A stretch of 64,000 nucleotides of DNA from an uncultured Chlorobiota bacterium. GTDB taxonomy: Bacteria > Bacteroidota > Ignavibacteria > UBA10030 > UBA6906. The DNA is taken from positions 62,001-126,000 of the forward strand of contig CAADGV010000005.1 of the NCBI GenBank assembly GCA_900696645.1, in the 5' to 3' direction. Under the pieces are notes generated by a model. That model was not told where the DNA came from, searched no databases, and saw nothing but the letters and a program-made list of their open reading frames with translations. Below are positions 20,435-30,063 of this stretch, in pieces. The translations under genes were made by a program, and so were the position numbers. The stretch's first letter is position 1. Each line of letters begins with the position of its first letter.

Positions 20435-21114
20435 AGCCCATGACTCAAGCCGAAGACTTCAACAACAACGCTTCCATCATTGCCGCAACGGCAGAACGCG
20501 TCAAAGCAAGACTCTCGGGCGAAGGTTCGGGGCATGATTGGTTTCACGTTGAGCGTGTTTGGAGGAATGCGCGGCGCATCGGAGCGGGAGAACAGGTTGA
20601 CATGTTCGTTGTCGAACTTGCCGCGCTACTCCACGACATTGCCGACTGGAAGTTTGCCGGAGGAGATGATTCCGCCGGTCCGCGGGAGGCCCGGGCATGG
20701 CTCGAGAGTTTGCACGTTGATGAGGGGACGATTGCGCATGTTTGCGACATTATCAAGAATTTGTCGTTCAAAGGGGCCAGAGTGAAAAGCGAAATGAAGA
20801 CCCGCGAAGGCATGGTGGTTCAGGATGCTGACAGACTCGACGCACTCGGCGCCATCGGCATTGCGCGGGCATTTGCTTACGGCGGACACAAGGGGAGCGA
20901 GCTCTACAACCCGGACGTAAAGCCTGAGTTTCATGCATCGTTTGAAGATTACAAGCGCAGCAGGGGAAACACCATCAACCATTTTTATGAGAAATTGCTG
21001 CTCCTGAAAGAGTTGATGAATACTGAGACGGCAATACAGATTGCAGAACAGCGGCACAAGGTTATGGAAAATTTTCTTGAGCAGTTTCTTGCCGAATGGA
21101 ACGGCACACGCTGA
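20431..21114 (+). CDS. HD-domain phosphohydrolase
   Basis: An HD hydrolase of the YedJ-like type. Metal motifs are HDWFHVERVWRNA (His-Asp) and LLHDIADWKF, and the Asp/Arg pair VQDADRLDALGAIG. The likely start is the GTG at 20431, overlapping the preceding TGA, or the ATG at 20440; the ORF-track start at 20374 lies inside the upstream gene. From the GTG it is 227 residues. Substrate unknown (nucleotide or phosphorylated small molecule). It ends the five-gene overlapping run. Confidence 0.9.
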   Translation: MKPMTQAEDFNNNASIIAATAERVKARLSGEGSGHDWFHVERVWRNARRIGAGEQVDMFVVELAALLHDIADWKFAGGDDSAGPREARAWLESLHVDEGTIAHVCDIIKNLSFKGARVKSEMKTREGMVVQDADRLDALGAIGIARAFAYGGHKGSELYNPDVKPEFHASFEDYKRSRGNTINHFYEKLLLLKELMNTETAIQIAEQRHKVMENFLEQFLAEWNGTR

Positions 21115-21134
21115 TGTAACGTGGAGTACTAACA

Positions 21135-23144
21135 ATGAAGAATCTCTCAATTATCTTTATGGCAATTTCCGCTACTGTGTGGGCGCAACAACCTGCGCGC
21201 GATTATCCGGTAACAGCGGTTCCGTTTACGCAGGTTCGTGTCTCCGATTCATTCTGGGCGCCGCGCATTGAAATGAACCGCAGCGTTACCATTCCTGCCT
21301 CATTCGATCAATGCAGAACAACCGGACGCATCAGGAATTTTGAAATGGCGGCTGAACGAAAAGGAAAATTCCTTACAAAATATTCGTTCGACGATACCGA
21401 CATCTATAAAACGCTTGAAGGCGCATCGTACACCCTCAGTACACATCCCGACATGGAACTTGACGCATATCTCGACAGTCTCATCCACTTGATCGAGCGG
21501 GCGCAGGAACCGGACGGCTATCTCTTCACCGAACGAACCATTGATCCCGTAAACACAAGCAAACGCATCGGACCGGAGCGTTGGGTGAATGAACGGCTGC
21601 ACAGTCACGAGTTGTACAACGCGGGGCATTTGTACGAAGCCGCAGCGGCACATTTCCTCGCTACCCGCAAACGATCCCTGCTGAACATCGCCCTGAGGAA
21701 CGCTGATCTTATTGACAGTACATTCGGACCCGATAAGCGGCGCGTTGCGCCGGGTCATCAGGTAATTGAAATGGGCCTCGTCAAACTCTATCGCATTACC
21801 GGAGACGAAAAGTATCTTCGTCTCGCCAAATTCTTTCTCGACGAGAGAGGGCGGATCCCGTATGACACGACCAGCGAAGATGTTTTCCGGAACGGCAAAT
21901 ACTGGCAGGATCACAAGCCGGTCGTCGAGCAAAAGGAAGCGGTCGGGCATGCCGTTCGCGCCATGTACATGTACAGCGCCATGGCGGACATCGCCGCATT
22001 GACGGGCGACGCAACGTACACAAGGGCAATCGACACACTTTGGGGAAATGTTGCGGGTAAGAAAATGTACGTACACGGCGGCATCGGCGCGGCAGGCGAC
22101 GGCGAGCGCTTTGGCGAGAACTGCGAATTGCCGAATCATGATGCATACTGCGAAACCTGTGCTGCTATCGGCAATGTGTTCTGGAATCATCGCATGTTCC
22201 TGCTTCACGGCAATGCGAGGTACATCGACGTGCTGGAGCGGATTCTCTACAACGGGTTGATTTCGGGTTTCGGACTGGACGGCAAGACATTCTTCTACAC
22301 CAACGCAATGCAAATCAGCAAACACTACCGCCATCCCGATATTGAACTCTCGCGCTCAACGTGGTTTCCCTGCTCATGTTGCCCCACAAACATCACACGC
22401 TTCGTCCCATCGATTCCGGGATACATTCTTGCACAAAAGGAAAAGAACATCTTCATTAATTTGTTCGTGTCGAGCGAAACGGATATCTCCCTCCCGAACG
22501 GCATTCAGGTTGCACTGAAGCAAGAGACGAACTATCCGTGGGACGGAAAGGTGAGAATTGCAGTCGATCCCAAGAAGTCGGCGCGGTTTTCCGTGAACAT
22601 CCGTATTCCCGGCTGGCTTTCTCAGCCCGTTCCGTCTGATCTGTACAGTTATCAATCAAAACGGACAGGTTCATATTCGCTGACAATTAACGGTTCAAAG
22701 GTAGCAGTGCAAGTCAAGAACGGGTACGCAGTTCTTGACCGTGAATGGAGGGAGAATGATGTGGTGGAAATTGAATTTCCGATGAACATCGAGCGCGTAC
22801 TATCCAACCCGAATCTCAGAGAAAATTCCGGGAAAGTTGCTCTGCAACGGGGACCGCTGGTGTATTGCGCAGAATGGATCGACAACGGCGGATTGACAAG
22901 CAATTTGTTGTTACCTGATGAGACACTGTTGAAGGCAGAATTTCGCCAGGACTTACTTAACGGCGTAATGACACTTTCCGGTGAAGTCCCGGCTATTGTT
23001 ATCGGGAAAGATGGCAGAAGCGCAGCAACGGTTCGGCAACAGTTTGTCGCAATTCCCTACTATGCATGGGCGCACCGGGGAGAGGGAGAAATGAACATCT
23101 GGCTGCCGCGAGCCCTCGCCGGAATAGAAATCATAAGTCACTAA
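21135..23144 (+). CDS. Glycoside hydrolase family 127 protein, exported (beta-L-arabinofuranosidase type)
   Basis: A 669-residue enzyme with an N-terminal signal peptide ending after AQ. The GH127 zinc/thiolate site is present: C339-E340-T-C342 in YCETC, and C415-C416 in CSCCPTN, matching the spacing of E338, C340, C417 and C418 in the characterised Bifidobacterium enzyme HypBA1. This supports an active beta-L-arabinofuranosidase or related retaining enzyme acting on arabinose-containing plant or algal glycans. No other glycan gene surrounds it. It follows the HD gene by 20 nt. Confidence 0.93.
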   Translation: MKNLSIIFMAISATVWAQQPARDYPVTAVPFTQVRVSDSFWAPRIEMNRSVTIPASFDQCRTTGRIRNFEMAAERKGKFLTKYSFDDTDIYKTLEGASYTLSTHPDMELDAYLDSLIHLIERAQEPDGYLFTERTIDPVNTSKRIGPERWVNERLHSHELYNAGHLYEAAAAHFLATRKRSLLNIALRNADLIDSTFGPDKRRVAPGHQVIEMGLVKLYRITGDEKYLRLAKFFLDERGRIPYDTTSEDVFRNGKYWQDHKPVVEQKEAVGHAVRAMYMYSAMADIAALTGDATYTRAIDTLWGNVAGKKMYVHGGIGAAGDGERFGENCELPNHDAYCETCAAIGNVFWNHRMFLLHGNARYIDVLERILYNGLISGFGLDGKTFFYTNAMQISKHYRHPDIELSRSTWFPCSCCPTNITRFVPSIPGYILAQKEKNIFINLFVSSETDISLPNGIQVALKQETNYPWDGKVRIAVDPKKSARFSVNIRIPGWLSQPVPSDLYSYQSKRTGSYSLTINGSKVAVQVKNGYAVLDREWRENDVVEIEFPMNIERVLSNPNLRENSGKVALQRGPLVYCAEWIDNGGLTSNLLLPDETLLKAEFRQDLLNGVMTLSGEVPAIVIGKDGRSAATVRQQFVAIPYYAWAHRGEGEMNIWLPRALAGIEIISH

Positions 23145-23162
23145 TCAGAGTGTGAGGCGAGC

Positions 23163-23867
23163 GTGACACCGGAGATACTTGCCAACGGACTTGCGTGGTA
23201 CGTCGTGTTTTTGTTTTCAATAACAGTGCACGAAGCGGCTCACGCATTTGCTGCAATGAAAATGGGAGACGACACGGCATACAATGGCGGACAAGTAACG
23301 CTCAATCCCGTACCCCATGTGAGGCGCGAGCCGTTCGGCACCGTTATCGTTCCCATTCTCTCCTACTTCTTTGCGGGATGGATGATGGGATGGGCAAGCG
23401 CGCCGTACAATCCCCATTGGGCGTTGCAATACCCGAAGCGCTCGGCGATTATGTCGCTTGCCGGCCCGGCATCGAATCTGTTGCTTGTGTTCGGGGCAGC
23501 GATCATCATTCGGCTGGGAGTTGAGTTCGGCTTCTTTGTTCCGCCCGACAAAATCTCCTTTACGCATCTCACAGAGGCTGTCGATGGGGGTATGGGGTCA
23601 AGTGTTGCAACAATGCTCAGTATCCTCTTCTCTCTGAACTTGTTACTGTTTGCATTCAACCTGATACCGGTGCCGCCGCTGGACGGAAGCGGAGCGTTGC
23701 CGCTTCTGATGAGTGAACAAGTCGGACAGAAGTATATGAGTCTTTTGCACAGATCCGGCTTTGCCATTTTCGGCATTTTTCTCGCCTGGCAATTGTTCAC
23801 GTATGTTTATCCGCCGATTCATTTGGCGGCGATTAACTTGCTGTATCCGGGGATGGAATATAGATGA
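23163..23867 (+). CDS. M50 (site-2) family zinc metalloprotease
   Basis: A 234-residue multi-pass membrane protease. The zinc motif HEAAH is at 23-27 and the second metal site NLIPVPPLDGSGAL is near the C-terminus. It is compact, with no PDZ or CBS domain, like the core-only Rip1 type. It probably cleaves transmembrane substrates within the membrane. Start is a GTG at 23163, 18 nt after the GH127 stop. Confidence 0.92.
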   Translation: MTPEILANGLAWYVVFLFSITVHEAAHAFAAMKMGDDTAYNGGQVTLNPVPHVRREPFGTVIVPILSYFFAGWMMGWASAPYNPHWALQYPKRSAIMSLAGPASNLLLVFGAAIIIRLGVEFGFFVPPDKISFTHLTEAVDGGMGSSVATMLSILFSLNLLLFAFNLIPVPPLDGSGALPLLMSEQVGQKYMSLLHRSGFAIFGIFLAWQLFTYVYPPIHLAAINLLYPGMEYR

Positions 23868-23965
23868 GAAAACCAAACTATAGACTTGATATTTCGACGC
23901 TTCTTTTTGAGATTCATACAGGTTGTTGATTTTTTCGGGGAAAAAGTTAAGTTGAGTACAAAGAA

Positions 23966-24214
23966 ATGAGTGAAATCAGCAATACGCCAATGGAGGAGTT
24001 GCTCCACAAGTTTAACCTTCTGGATTCTGCCTCGAAGAAAGAGTTGGGGGATTACCTCGATTTTCTTCTTTCTCGAACCAGTCGCCCGGGAAATGGCAAC
24101 ATGAAATCATACAAGAGAAAGATCCTGACTGTATCCACGTGGACAGACGAGGATATCAAGGCATTTCATGATGTAGCACAACTCTTCAGCCAATGGAAGC
24201 CCGCAAACTGGTAA
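23966..24214 (+). CDS. Putative antitoxin of a VapBC-like pair
   Basis: An 82-residue acidic-to-neutral helical protein (EELLHKFNLLDSASKKELGDYLDFLL) with a C-terminal tail of basic then acidic residues. I see no clear AbrB, RHH or Phd/YefM fold. Its 22-nt overlap with a PIN-domain toxin gene makes it the probable antitoxin. The preceding 98 nt are AT-rich and may hold the promoter. Confidence 0.72.
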   Translation: MSEISNTPMEELLHKFNLLDSASKKELGDYLDFLLSRTSRPGNGNMKSYKRKILTVSTWTDEDIKAFHDVAQLFSQWKPANW

Positions 24215-24579
24215 TCGATAGCACGCTCTTCATCGAGCATCTCCGCGCTAAAGACAAATCTGCAACAACCCTTTCCCAACTGTCGGAAGAGACAGTTCTT
24301 TTTGTTTCGGCTGTTACTCTGTTCGAGTTATTCACGGGGGCGTCGACGGAAGAGAAGAAAAGAGATGTACACATTCTTACGGACGATCTTACTGTCATTC
24401 CATTCGATAAGGAAACCGCCTTTGAAGCCGTAACAATCTATCGGGTGCTTCGGTCGCAGAACAAGATGATTGAGTTCAGGGATTTATTTATAGCTGCGTC
24501 AGCAATCAGGCACAACCTGGAGCTGAAAACGTTGAACCGAAAGCACTTTGAAAGAATAGACAACCTTCGGCTTGCTTGA
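24193..24579 (+). CDS. VapC-type PIN-domain ribonuclease toxin
   Basis: A 128-residue PIN domain. The acidic metal-binding residues are D9 (VIDSTLF), E45 (TLFELF) and D97 (EFRDLFIAASAI); TLNRKHFERI at the end matches the last PIN strand. VapC toxins cut tRNA or rRNA and are held inactive by the antitoxin encoded upstream. It overlaps the antitoxin gene by 22 nt. Confidence 0.9.
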   Translation: MEARKLVIDSTLFIEHLRAKDKSATTLSQLSEETVLFVSAVTLFELFTGASTEEKKRDVHILTDDLTVIPFDKETAFEAVTIYRVLRSQNKMIEFRDLFIAASAIRHNLELKTLNRKHFERIDNLRLA

Positions 24580-24615
24580 GTCAGAAGCAGAACTTCTGCA
24601 GCGAGTCAGCATTTC

Positions 24616-25134
24616 ATGCATCTCGATTCCGAAATCCTCAAAGAACACTCCAAACACAACACCGTCCGCATTGCGCGATGGATTGGCAATGACAAGAAGC
24701 GATTCAAGCAGTTGATGGATCTGTTTCTGAAGGGAGAATATCGCGTCACGCAGCGTTCAGCGTGGATTGTCTCGCATTGCGCAGATGAACATCCGGCTCT
24801 TATTCTTCCCTATCTCAACAAGATGATCGACCGGATGATGGAACCGGATGTGCATACTGCTGTGAGGAGAAATGTCGTCAGGCTGTTGCAGAATATTGAA
24901 ATCCCGCCCAGTCTTGCAGGCAAAGTGGCAACAATCTGTTTCGAGTTGCTGGCATCTCAGAAAGAGCCGGTTGCCGTAAAATGCTTCTCAATGACAGTTC
25001 TCGCAAACATCGCAAAACAAGAGCCGGATCTCAAAAATGAAATCCGGCTCATGATTGAACAACAAATGCCCTGGGGTACAGGAGGTTTTCAGTCCCGCGG
25101 AAAGAAGATATTAAGAGAACTGCACCACCCGTAA
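24616..25134 (+). CDS. HEAT/ARM-repeat-like protein
   Basis: A 172-residue all-helical protein with short helix pairs typical of HEAT repeats (for example RSAWIVSHCADEHPALI and VRRNVVRLLQNIEIPPSLAG). No catalytic motif. Likely a protein- or nucleic-acid-binding scaffold of unknown role. It is not clearly linked to the VapBC pair 36 nt upstream. Confidence 0.7.
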   Translation: MHLDSEILKEHSKHNTVRIARWIGNDKKRFKQLMDLFLKGEYRVTQRSAWIVSHCADEHPALILPYLNKMIDRMMEPDVHTAVRRNVVRLLQNIEIPPSLAGKVATICFELLASQKEPVAVKCFSMTVLANIAKQEPDLKNEIRLMIEQQMPWGTGGFQSRGKKILRELHHP

Positions 25135-25150
25135 CCCCCTTGCCGCGTAT

Positions 25151-26944
25151 TCAGTTGATTGTTGCTTTTCTACCGGCGTTCACCTTTTTGAGATAGTCTG
25201 TCAGTGGTTGATAGTATTCAAGCATTGCGCGTGCGCTCAAGTCTTCGCCCGTTTTTTCTTTCAGCACTTCACGCCAATCGCGGCTTGCGCCCGGACGCAT
25301 GATGCTGCGCAGAAAATCTCCCACCTCTTTGTTGCCATAGTAGTTGCAGACATTCGGACTCTGTTTCAGGATGTTCTTTGCGATATAGTCATGGAGCTGG
25401 AATTTCAGCACGCACGAGATGGCATAATCATAATACTGCGCGGGATCGTCGATGATGTGGGTTTTTGTCGCAGCATCGCAATATTCAGAAAGACGGGGCG
25501 TCGGGGGAACAATTCCCTGAAATCTCTCCACATACTCCCACCAGCGTTTGTTGTACTCATCCTTCGTCAGGTTCTGCTCGTACAGGTCATGCTCGAAATG
25601 CGACATCGTACCGGCGGCGAACGGGATGAACACAATGGAACTGCTGGAGAGGGCTTCGTTCAACAGCCACTGCGTCTGGTCAATCTTCCCTGAAGGAAGA
25701 AGGCCAAGAGCCTGCAGGTACGGCTGTTGCATCGACGCTATTGCCATCAAATCGCCGATACCTTCATGGTAACCGCGGTTCGCCCCGTCGCGCAGAACAA
25801 TGGGCACATCCGGATTTGAGTATTCTATGAAGTAGTAGATGTGTCCCAGTTCATGATGCGATGTTCTGAACCATTCCGCCATCGGTTCGATACTCATCAA
25901 TGAACGATAGTCATCGGCAAGATTGATGTGCCACGCTGAGGCGTGATTGTTCTTCTTGCGTGCCGAGCCTGCTTCCACAGGATAGAGATCGGATTTTTCC
26001 CAGAACGTCTTGTTCATCTCGGGGAAACCGAGGCTCACGTAGAACTTCTCCGACTGTTCAACAATCCACTCCTTCGTCTTTGTCTTGAAAGGCTCGTTCA
26101 AATCAACGGCCTTGATAAGTCCGGGCCAGTTTTGCCCCCAACGGTTCGGCAACCAGTGAGCCGGAAGTTTGTCGGGCACGGGTTGCTTGTATCGTTTGGC
26201 GAGTTCATATCGTGCGTATGTATGAAGTTCCCTGTACAGAGGCCGAAGTTCGTGCACCAGTTTTGCCATCAACACCATCATCTCCGATGTAGACATACCG
26301 TAATCGGCAACTTCAAGGTCGAAATAGGAGTTGTATCCCATTTCCCGGGCAACTCTGTTCCGCAGGTACTGAAGCTCTTCCAGTCCGTTTCGGAGTTCTA
26401 CGCCAACTCCTTTGCTGGTTTCCCACGCGAAGAGCCGCTCCTTGACATTATTTGATTCAACCAGAGTCCGATCGATTTCGTTCGTTGTGACTTTCTTCGG
26501 CTTTCCGTCCGACCCCGTCATCATGTACTCATAACCGTAGAGCACGCTTGTCTGCTTTGTTGTGGCACTGATCAGCGAATCGACAACGGCAGGAATTGTC
26601 CCGGGAGCGTGGGCTGCGAAAAGCCGAATCTTCTCGAGCTGGCGGACTTGCAAGGGATCAAGGTTGTCCCGTTGTACAAGCAGGTTCTTCGTCTTCTCAA
26701 TAACCTCCTTGCTTCCCTGAAACCTTGCCAGCACTTTTGTTGCCTCTGTGGCGAGACTGTCGTTCGCGTCGCTGATGTCGGTGTTAGCAAGCCACTGCGC
26801 TTCATTTGCAGCAGTTAACAGCTTTTGGAACTGCGTGTTGTAGCGTTGGAGAAATTCATCTGCCTCTTGCTTCGGCTCTTTTGCGCATGAAGTCAGAAGC
26901 AACGCTGTTGTGAGGAACAGCATCAGGGTAACGCTATGTTTCAT
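25151..26944 (-). CDS. M2 family peptidyl-dipeptidase, lipoprotein
   Basis: A 597-residue peptidase of the angiotensin-converting-enzyme (M2) family with an N-terminal signal and lipobox LLTSC. The zinc motif HELGH is at about residue 364-368 (HHELGHIYYFIEY), with the downstream Glu in NRGYHEGIGD. It removes dipeptides from the C-terminus of peptides outside the cytoplasm. Of the two ATGs at 26950 and 26944, the second is better placed, 8 nt from GGAG. The gene ends just before the HEAT-like gene on the other strand. Confidence 0.93.
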   Translation of the reverse strand: MKHSVTLMLFLTTALLLTSCAKEPKQEADEFLQRYNTQFQKLLTAANEAQWLANTDISDANDSLATEATKVLARFQGSKEVIEKTKNLLVQRDNLDPLQVRQLEKIRLFAAHAPGTIPAVVDSLISATTKQTSVLYGYEYMMTGSDGKPKKVTTNEIDRTLVESNNVKERLFAWETSKGVGVELRNGLEELQYLRNRVAREMGYNSYFDLEVADYGMSTSEMMVLMAKLVHELRPLYRELHTYARYELAKRYKQPVPDKLPAHWLPNRWGQNWPGLIKAVDLNEPFKTKTKEWIVEQSEKFYVSLGFPEMNKTFWEKSDLYPVEAGSARKKNNHASAWHINLADDYRSLMSIEPMAEWFRTSHHELGHIYYFIEYSNPDVPIVLRDGANRGYHEGIGDLMAIASMQQPYLQALGLLPSGKIDQTQWLLNEALSSSSIVFIPFAAGTMSHFEHDLYEQNLTKDEYNKRWWEYVERFQGIVPPTPRLSEYCDAATKTHIIDDPAQYYDYAISCVLKFQLHDYIAKNILKQSPNVCNYYGNKEVGDFLRSIMRPGASRDWREVLKEKTGEDLSARAMLEYYQPLTDYLKKVNAGRKATIN

Positions 26945-26950
26945 TGTCAT

Positions 26951-27112
26951 GTCTCCGATGGTTATGTTGCTGGAATGATTCTGCCGTACCCGGCCACGTG
27001 TCTTCTACTGAAACGAAAACTCCTGAGTGAGTTTGATCTTGAGGAAATGAATGGCCAATTCAATGTAGGGAAGTCCCGCGCTGATGTCAAGGCAAAGTGG
27101 GATGGGACTCTG
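26951..27112. other. Intergenic gap between TerC and M2 peptidase genes
   Basis: 162 nt separating the stop of the TerC gene and the start of the M2 peptidase gene, both on the minus strand. It must carry the peptidase promoter and any TerC terminator. I see no clear hairpin or -35/-10 pair. The 77-residue plus-strand ORF here is a shadow. Confidence 0.3.
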
Positions 27113-28072
27113 CTACTGCTTATTAGGAGTGTGTCTCTGTTTGTTGCGCAACAGGGAGAGGATAACTGAGACAGTCAACACAACAGCAATGACACCCAGA
27201 GAAATACCTATCGAAATGTGAACAACATCTTCCAACATCATCTTCACACCGATGAATATGAGGATGAGAGAAAGACCGTGCTTCAAATAGTAGAAGGACT
27301 TCATGACTCCCGCGAGCAAAAAGTACAAAGCGCGCAAACCGAGGATGGCGAAAACGTTCGACGAGTAGACGATAAACGGGTCTCTTGTAACTCCGAACAC
27401 CGCCGGAATGGAATCGACAGCAAAGACGATGTCCGTGGTTTCAATCGTCAGCAAAACAAGAAACAATGTCGTGACATGCAGCTTTCCGCCGATACGGGTA
27501 AAGAAGTTGTGTGAATCATACCCGGTATGAACCGGGAAAACACGCTTTGCGAATCGAATGATAGGGTTCTTGTCAGGATGGACTTTGACTTCATCCTCAC
27601 GCAACATCTTCCAGCCGCTGTAGATGAGTATTGCGCCGAAGATGTAGAGAATCCAGTCAAACCTTGCAATGAGCAATGCTCCCGCCGCAATAAATATCGC
27701 CCGAAACACCAGCGCGCCAAGCACGCCCCAGAACAAAACCCTATGTTGATATTTGGGCGGAACGCCAAAATAGTTGAAGATGAGGATGAAGACAAAAATG
27801 TTGTCAACCGAAAGGGATTTCTCAAGCAGATAGCCGGTGAGGAATTCCAGACTGACCCTCGTTGCCACTTCACTGCCGCTATTCTCCTTTACCCAGAAGT
27901 ACAATCCGACATTGAAGACAAGCGAGAGTGCAATCCACACGACGCTCCACCAGGCCGCTTCCTTGAGAGTGACCGGCTCATCTTTTCTGTGAAACACTCC
28001 AAGATCAAGCGCCAACAAGAGGAGGATGAAGAGATTGAAGCCTATGAAGAGATAGAGTTCGTTTTCCGGCAT
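27113..28072 (-). CDS. TerC family integral membrane protein
   Basis: A 319-residue protein with about nine membrane helices. Conserved acidic membrane residues are in LALDLGVF, LSVDNIFVF and FAVDSIPAVFG, diagnostic of the TerC/Alx family, which exports manganese or other metals at the cytoplasmic membrane. Family length is typical. The ATG lies 2 nt after the esterase stop, so both share a transcript. Confidence 0.95.
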   Translation of the reverse strand: MPENELYLFIGFNLFILLLLALDLGVFHRKDEPVTLKEAAWWSVVWIALSLVFNVGLYFWVKENSGSEVATRVSLEFLTGYLLEKSLSVDNIFVFILIFNYFGVPPKYQHRVLFWGVLGALVFRAIFIAAGALLIARFDWILYIFGAILIYSGWKMLREDEVKVHPDKNPIIRFAKRVFPVHTGYDSHNFFTRIGGKLHVTTLFLVLLTIETTDIVFAVDSIPAVFGVTRDPFIVYSSNVFAILGLRALYFLLAGVMKSFYYLKHGLSLILIFIGVKMMLEDVVHISIGISLGVIAVVLTVSVILSLLRNKQRHTPNKQ

Positions 28073-28074
28073 GA

Positions 28075-28743
28075 CTACATACTCTTGGCGCCATCAATCT
28101 GCTGCGAAAGCCACCGAGCCATGTCGCTCAGACTTTGCTGACCGATTTCGTGCGCCATCGGGTATTCATGATAATCAACGCGGGCTTTCGCCGCATCAAG
28201 CTTTTCCTTGATGATGCGGCTTGCCTGAACGGGAATCACCTGATCATAAAGCCCGTGTGCCACGAAAAAGCCGAGGGCGTTCACTTCGTTCCAGCGGTAT
28301 TCGAGATGCGTGTTCTCGGCGAGATAGCCGCTGTTGGCAACAACGCCGCGAAATCTCTGAGGGGCGCTTAGCGCCATAGCAAGTGACATCACTGTTCCCA
28401 TGCTGAAGCCCAAAAGGTAGAGTTGTCGTTGATCGACAGGATAGTGTAGCGACACATCATCGACAAAATCGGAGAGCTTGTCGCAACTCTCTTTGAACAT
28501 GCGCGGCTCGGGTTTTCCCATCTCCAGAAAATCATACCACTTGTATCCGCCCCACTCCAACGTATACGGAGCCCGCACGGCAATGGTGAGCAGTCGGGAG
28601 TCGAGATATTGCGCGAGTCCGGCAAGATCATGCTCATCCGCCCCGAGGCCGTGCAACATGATGACTGTAGGATGGTTCCCACCGGTGGGCGCTTCCGGTT
28701 CGATCAAAATATGATGGAGAGATGACGATATTGTCTTTATCAA
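28075..28743 (-). CDS. Alpha/beta hydrolase, phospholipase/carboxylesterase family
   Basis: A 222-residue serine esterase. The oxyanion region is VIMLHGLGADEHDL, the nucleophile GFSMG in LLGFSMGTVMS, the acid in HGLYDQVIP and the catalytic His in MAHEIG, all in the order of the carboxylesterase YpfH/YvaK-like group. The start is a TTG overlapping the amidohydrolase stop as TTGA, with GGAG just upstream. Substrate unknown. Confidence 0.88.
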   Translation of the reverse strand: MIKTISSSLHHILIEPEAPTGGNHPTVIMLHGLGADEHDLAGLAQYLDSRLLTIAVRAPYTLEWGGYKWYDFLEMGKPEPRMFKESCDKLSDFVDDVSLHYPVDQRQLYLLGFSMGTVMSLAMALSAPQRFRGVVANSGYLAENTHLEYRWNEVNALGFFVAHGLYDQVIPVQASRIIKEKLDAAKARVDYHEYPMAHEIGQQSLSDMARWLSQQIDGAKSM

Positions 28744-30062
28744 TTACTCCGCGTCCTTCGATATTTCTCCTTGTACTTTTCATACAACATTGTGTGGCGG
28801 CTGGTGAGGTCGACTTTTCTACCCTGAATGAATTGCATCTCAACCTGAGTCATGATTTCAAGGGGGTCGCCGTCTGTTACAATGAGTGTTGCATCCTTGC
28901 CAAGTTCGAGTGAACCGATCCTGTCTGCAACCCCGAAGATCTGCGCCGGGTACAGCGTGATTGCTTTCAGGGCTTCATCCTTCGGGAGGCCATACGCAGC
29001 GGCATGTGCGGCCTGATAGGGCAGGTTGCGCTCATGCGGTGCCTCATCCTCGCTGATGATTGCAAAACGCATCCCAGCTTCGTGAAGTTTCTTTGGCAGA
29101 GCGAACGGCTCATCATACTTGTCAAATCTTCGCGACGGAAGGCGGTGGATTCCTCCTGTCAGAACAGGTATGTCGTACTTCTTCAGCAGATCCGTCACCC
29201 GCCACGCATCGTGCCCGCCCCTGATGATGAGCTTGATGTTTTCCGGCGTTGCCCAAGCAACCGCGGACTGAATTTGCTGCACGTCGTTGGCAACAACCAT
29301 CACCGGCACTTTCCCTTCAAGCACAGGAATCATCGCTTCCCAGCGCATATCAACATTGTGATAGGGGATTCCCTTCTGTTGTTCTGCTTTCTTGGCCGTC
29401 ATGTACGCCCGCGCATCGCGGAAAGCGTCGTATAGTTCCTTCAACTGCTTCTCGCGATCCTTGATCTGATCGGCCTCCGATCGCATCTGCCTCCTTCCCC
29501 TGTTGATGGTCATCGACGGCCACTGCACAACCAACGCGGCTGGAGCCTTCAGCGTCATCTCCTCCCACGTCCAGCCATCCGACATCAATACCGCCGACAT
29601 ACCGGAGATGAGTCCTCCCTGGGGTGCCGTAACGAACGTTGTAATGCCGTTTGCCCGTGTGACCGGTATGATCTCCGATTCCGGATTCACCGCGACTTCA
29701 GCGCGAACATTTGGATTGATGCGGCCGGTTTCTACATAGTCGCGTGAAGCACGAACTGCCCCAATCTCCGTCAGGCCGATGTAGGTGTCGGGACTCATCA
29801 AGCCGGGATAGACATGCTTGCCGGTTGCGTCGATCACGTCGGCGCCTCGCGGCGTTGTGAGTTGAGTTTCGATTGCAGTAATTTTCCCGTCCTCGAAAAT
29901 GATGGTCCCCTTCTCAATCACCGGCCCGCTGACTGTATGTATTGTCGCATTCACAATTGCAATCGTCTTTTCCTGCTTCTTCCCCGGAATTTGATTTGAT
30001 GTGGCAGAAGTCGTTGCAAGAATTCCGACAGCAAGAATCCAACAGCTGATTGCCTTTTTCAT
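28740..30062 (-). CDS. Amidohydrolase-family protein, exported, HxH motif lost
   Basis: From the ATG at 30062, preceded by AAGGAGG, the product is 440 residues with a signal peptide. The ORF-track start 99 codons earlier reads into the upstream gene. Fold and C-terminal pattern (SLELGKDATLIVTDGDP) fit the imidazolonepropionase-like amidohydrolases, but where the metal HxH should follow GLID it reads VYPGLMSPDTYIGL. It may be a non-catalytic partner of the larger protein encoded upstream, whose stop precedes this start by 1 nt. Confidence 0.88.
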   Translation of the reverse strand: MKKAISCWILAVGILATTSATSNQIPGKKQEKTIAIVNATIHTVSGPVIEKGTIIFEDGKITAIETQLTTPRGADVIDATGKHVYPGLMSPDTYIGLTEIGAVRASRDYVETGRINPNVRAEVAVNPESEIIPVTRANGITTFVTAPQGGLISGMSAVLMSDGWTWEEMTLKAPAALVVQWPSMTINRGRRQMRSEADQIKDREKQLKELYDAFRDARAYMTAKKAEQQKGIPYHNVDMRWEAMIPVLEGKVPVMVVANDVQQIQSAVAWATPENIKLIIRGGHDAWRVTDLLKKYDIPVLTGGIHRLPSRRFDKYDEPFALPKKLHEAGMRFAIISEDEAPHERNLPYQAAHAAAYGLPKDEALKAITLYPAQIFGVADRIGSLELGKDATLIVTDGDPLEIMTQVEMQFIQGRKVDLTSRHTMLYEKYKEKYRRTRSN

Positions 30063-30063
30063 A

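Noticed and set aside
26936-27169. 77-residue plus-strand ORF in the TerC-M2 gap
   Set aside because: No ribosome site, no similarity by eye, and it overlaps the ends of both flanking genes.
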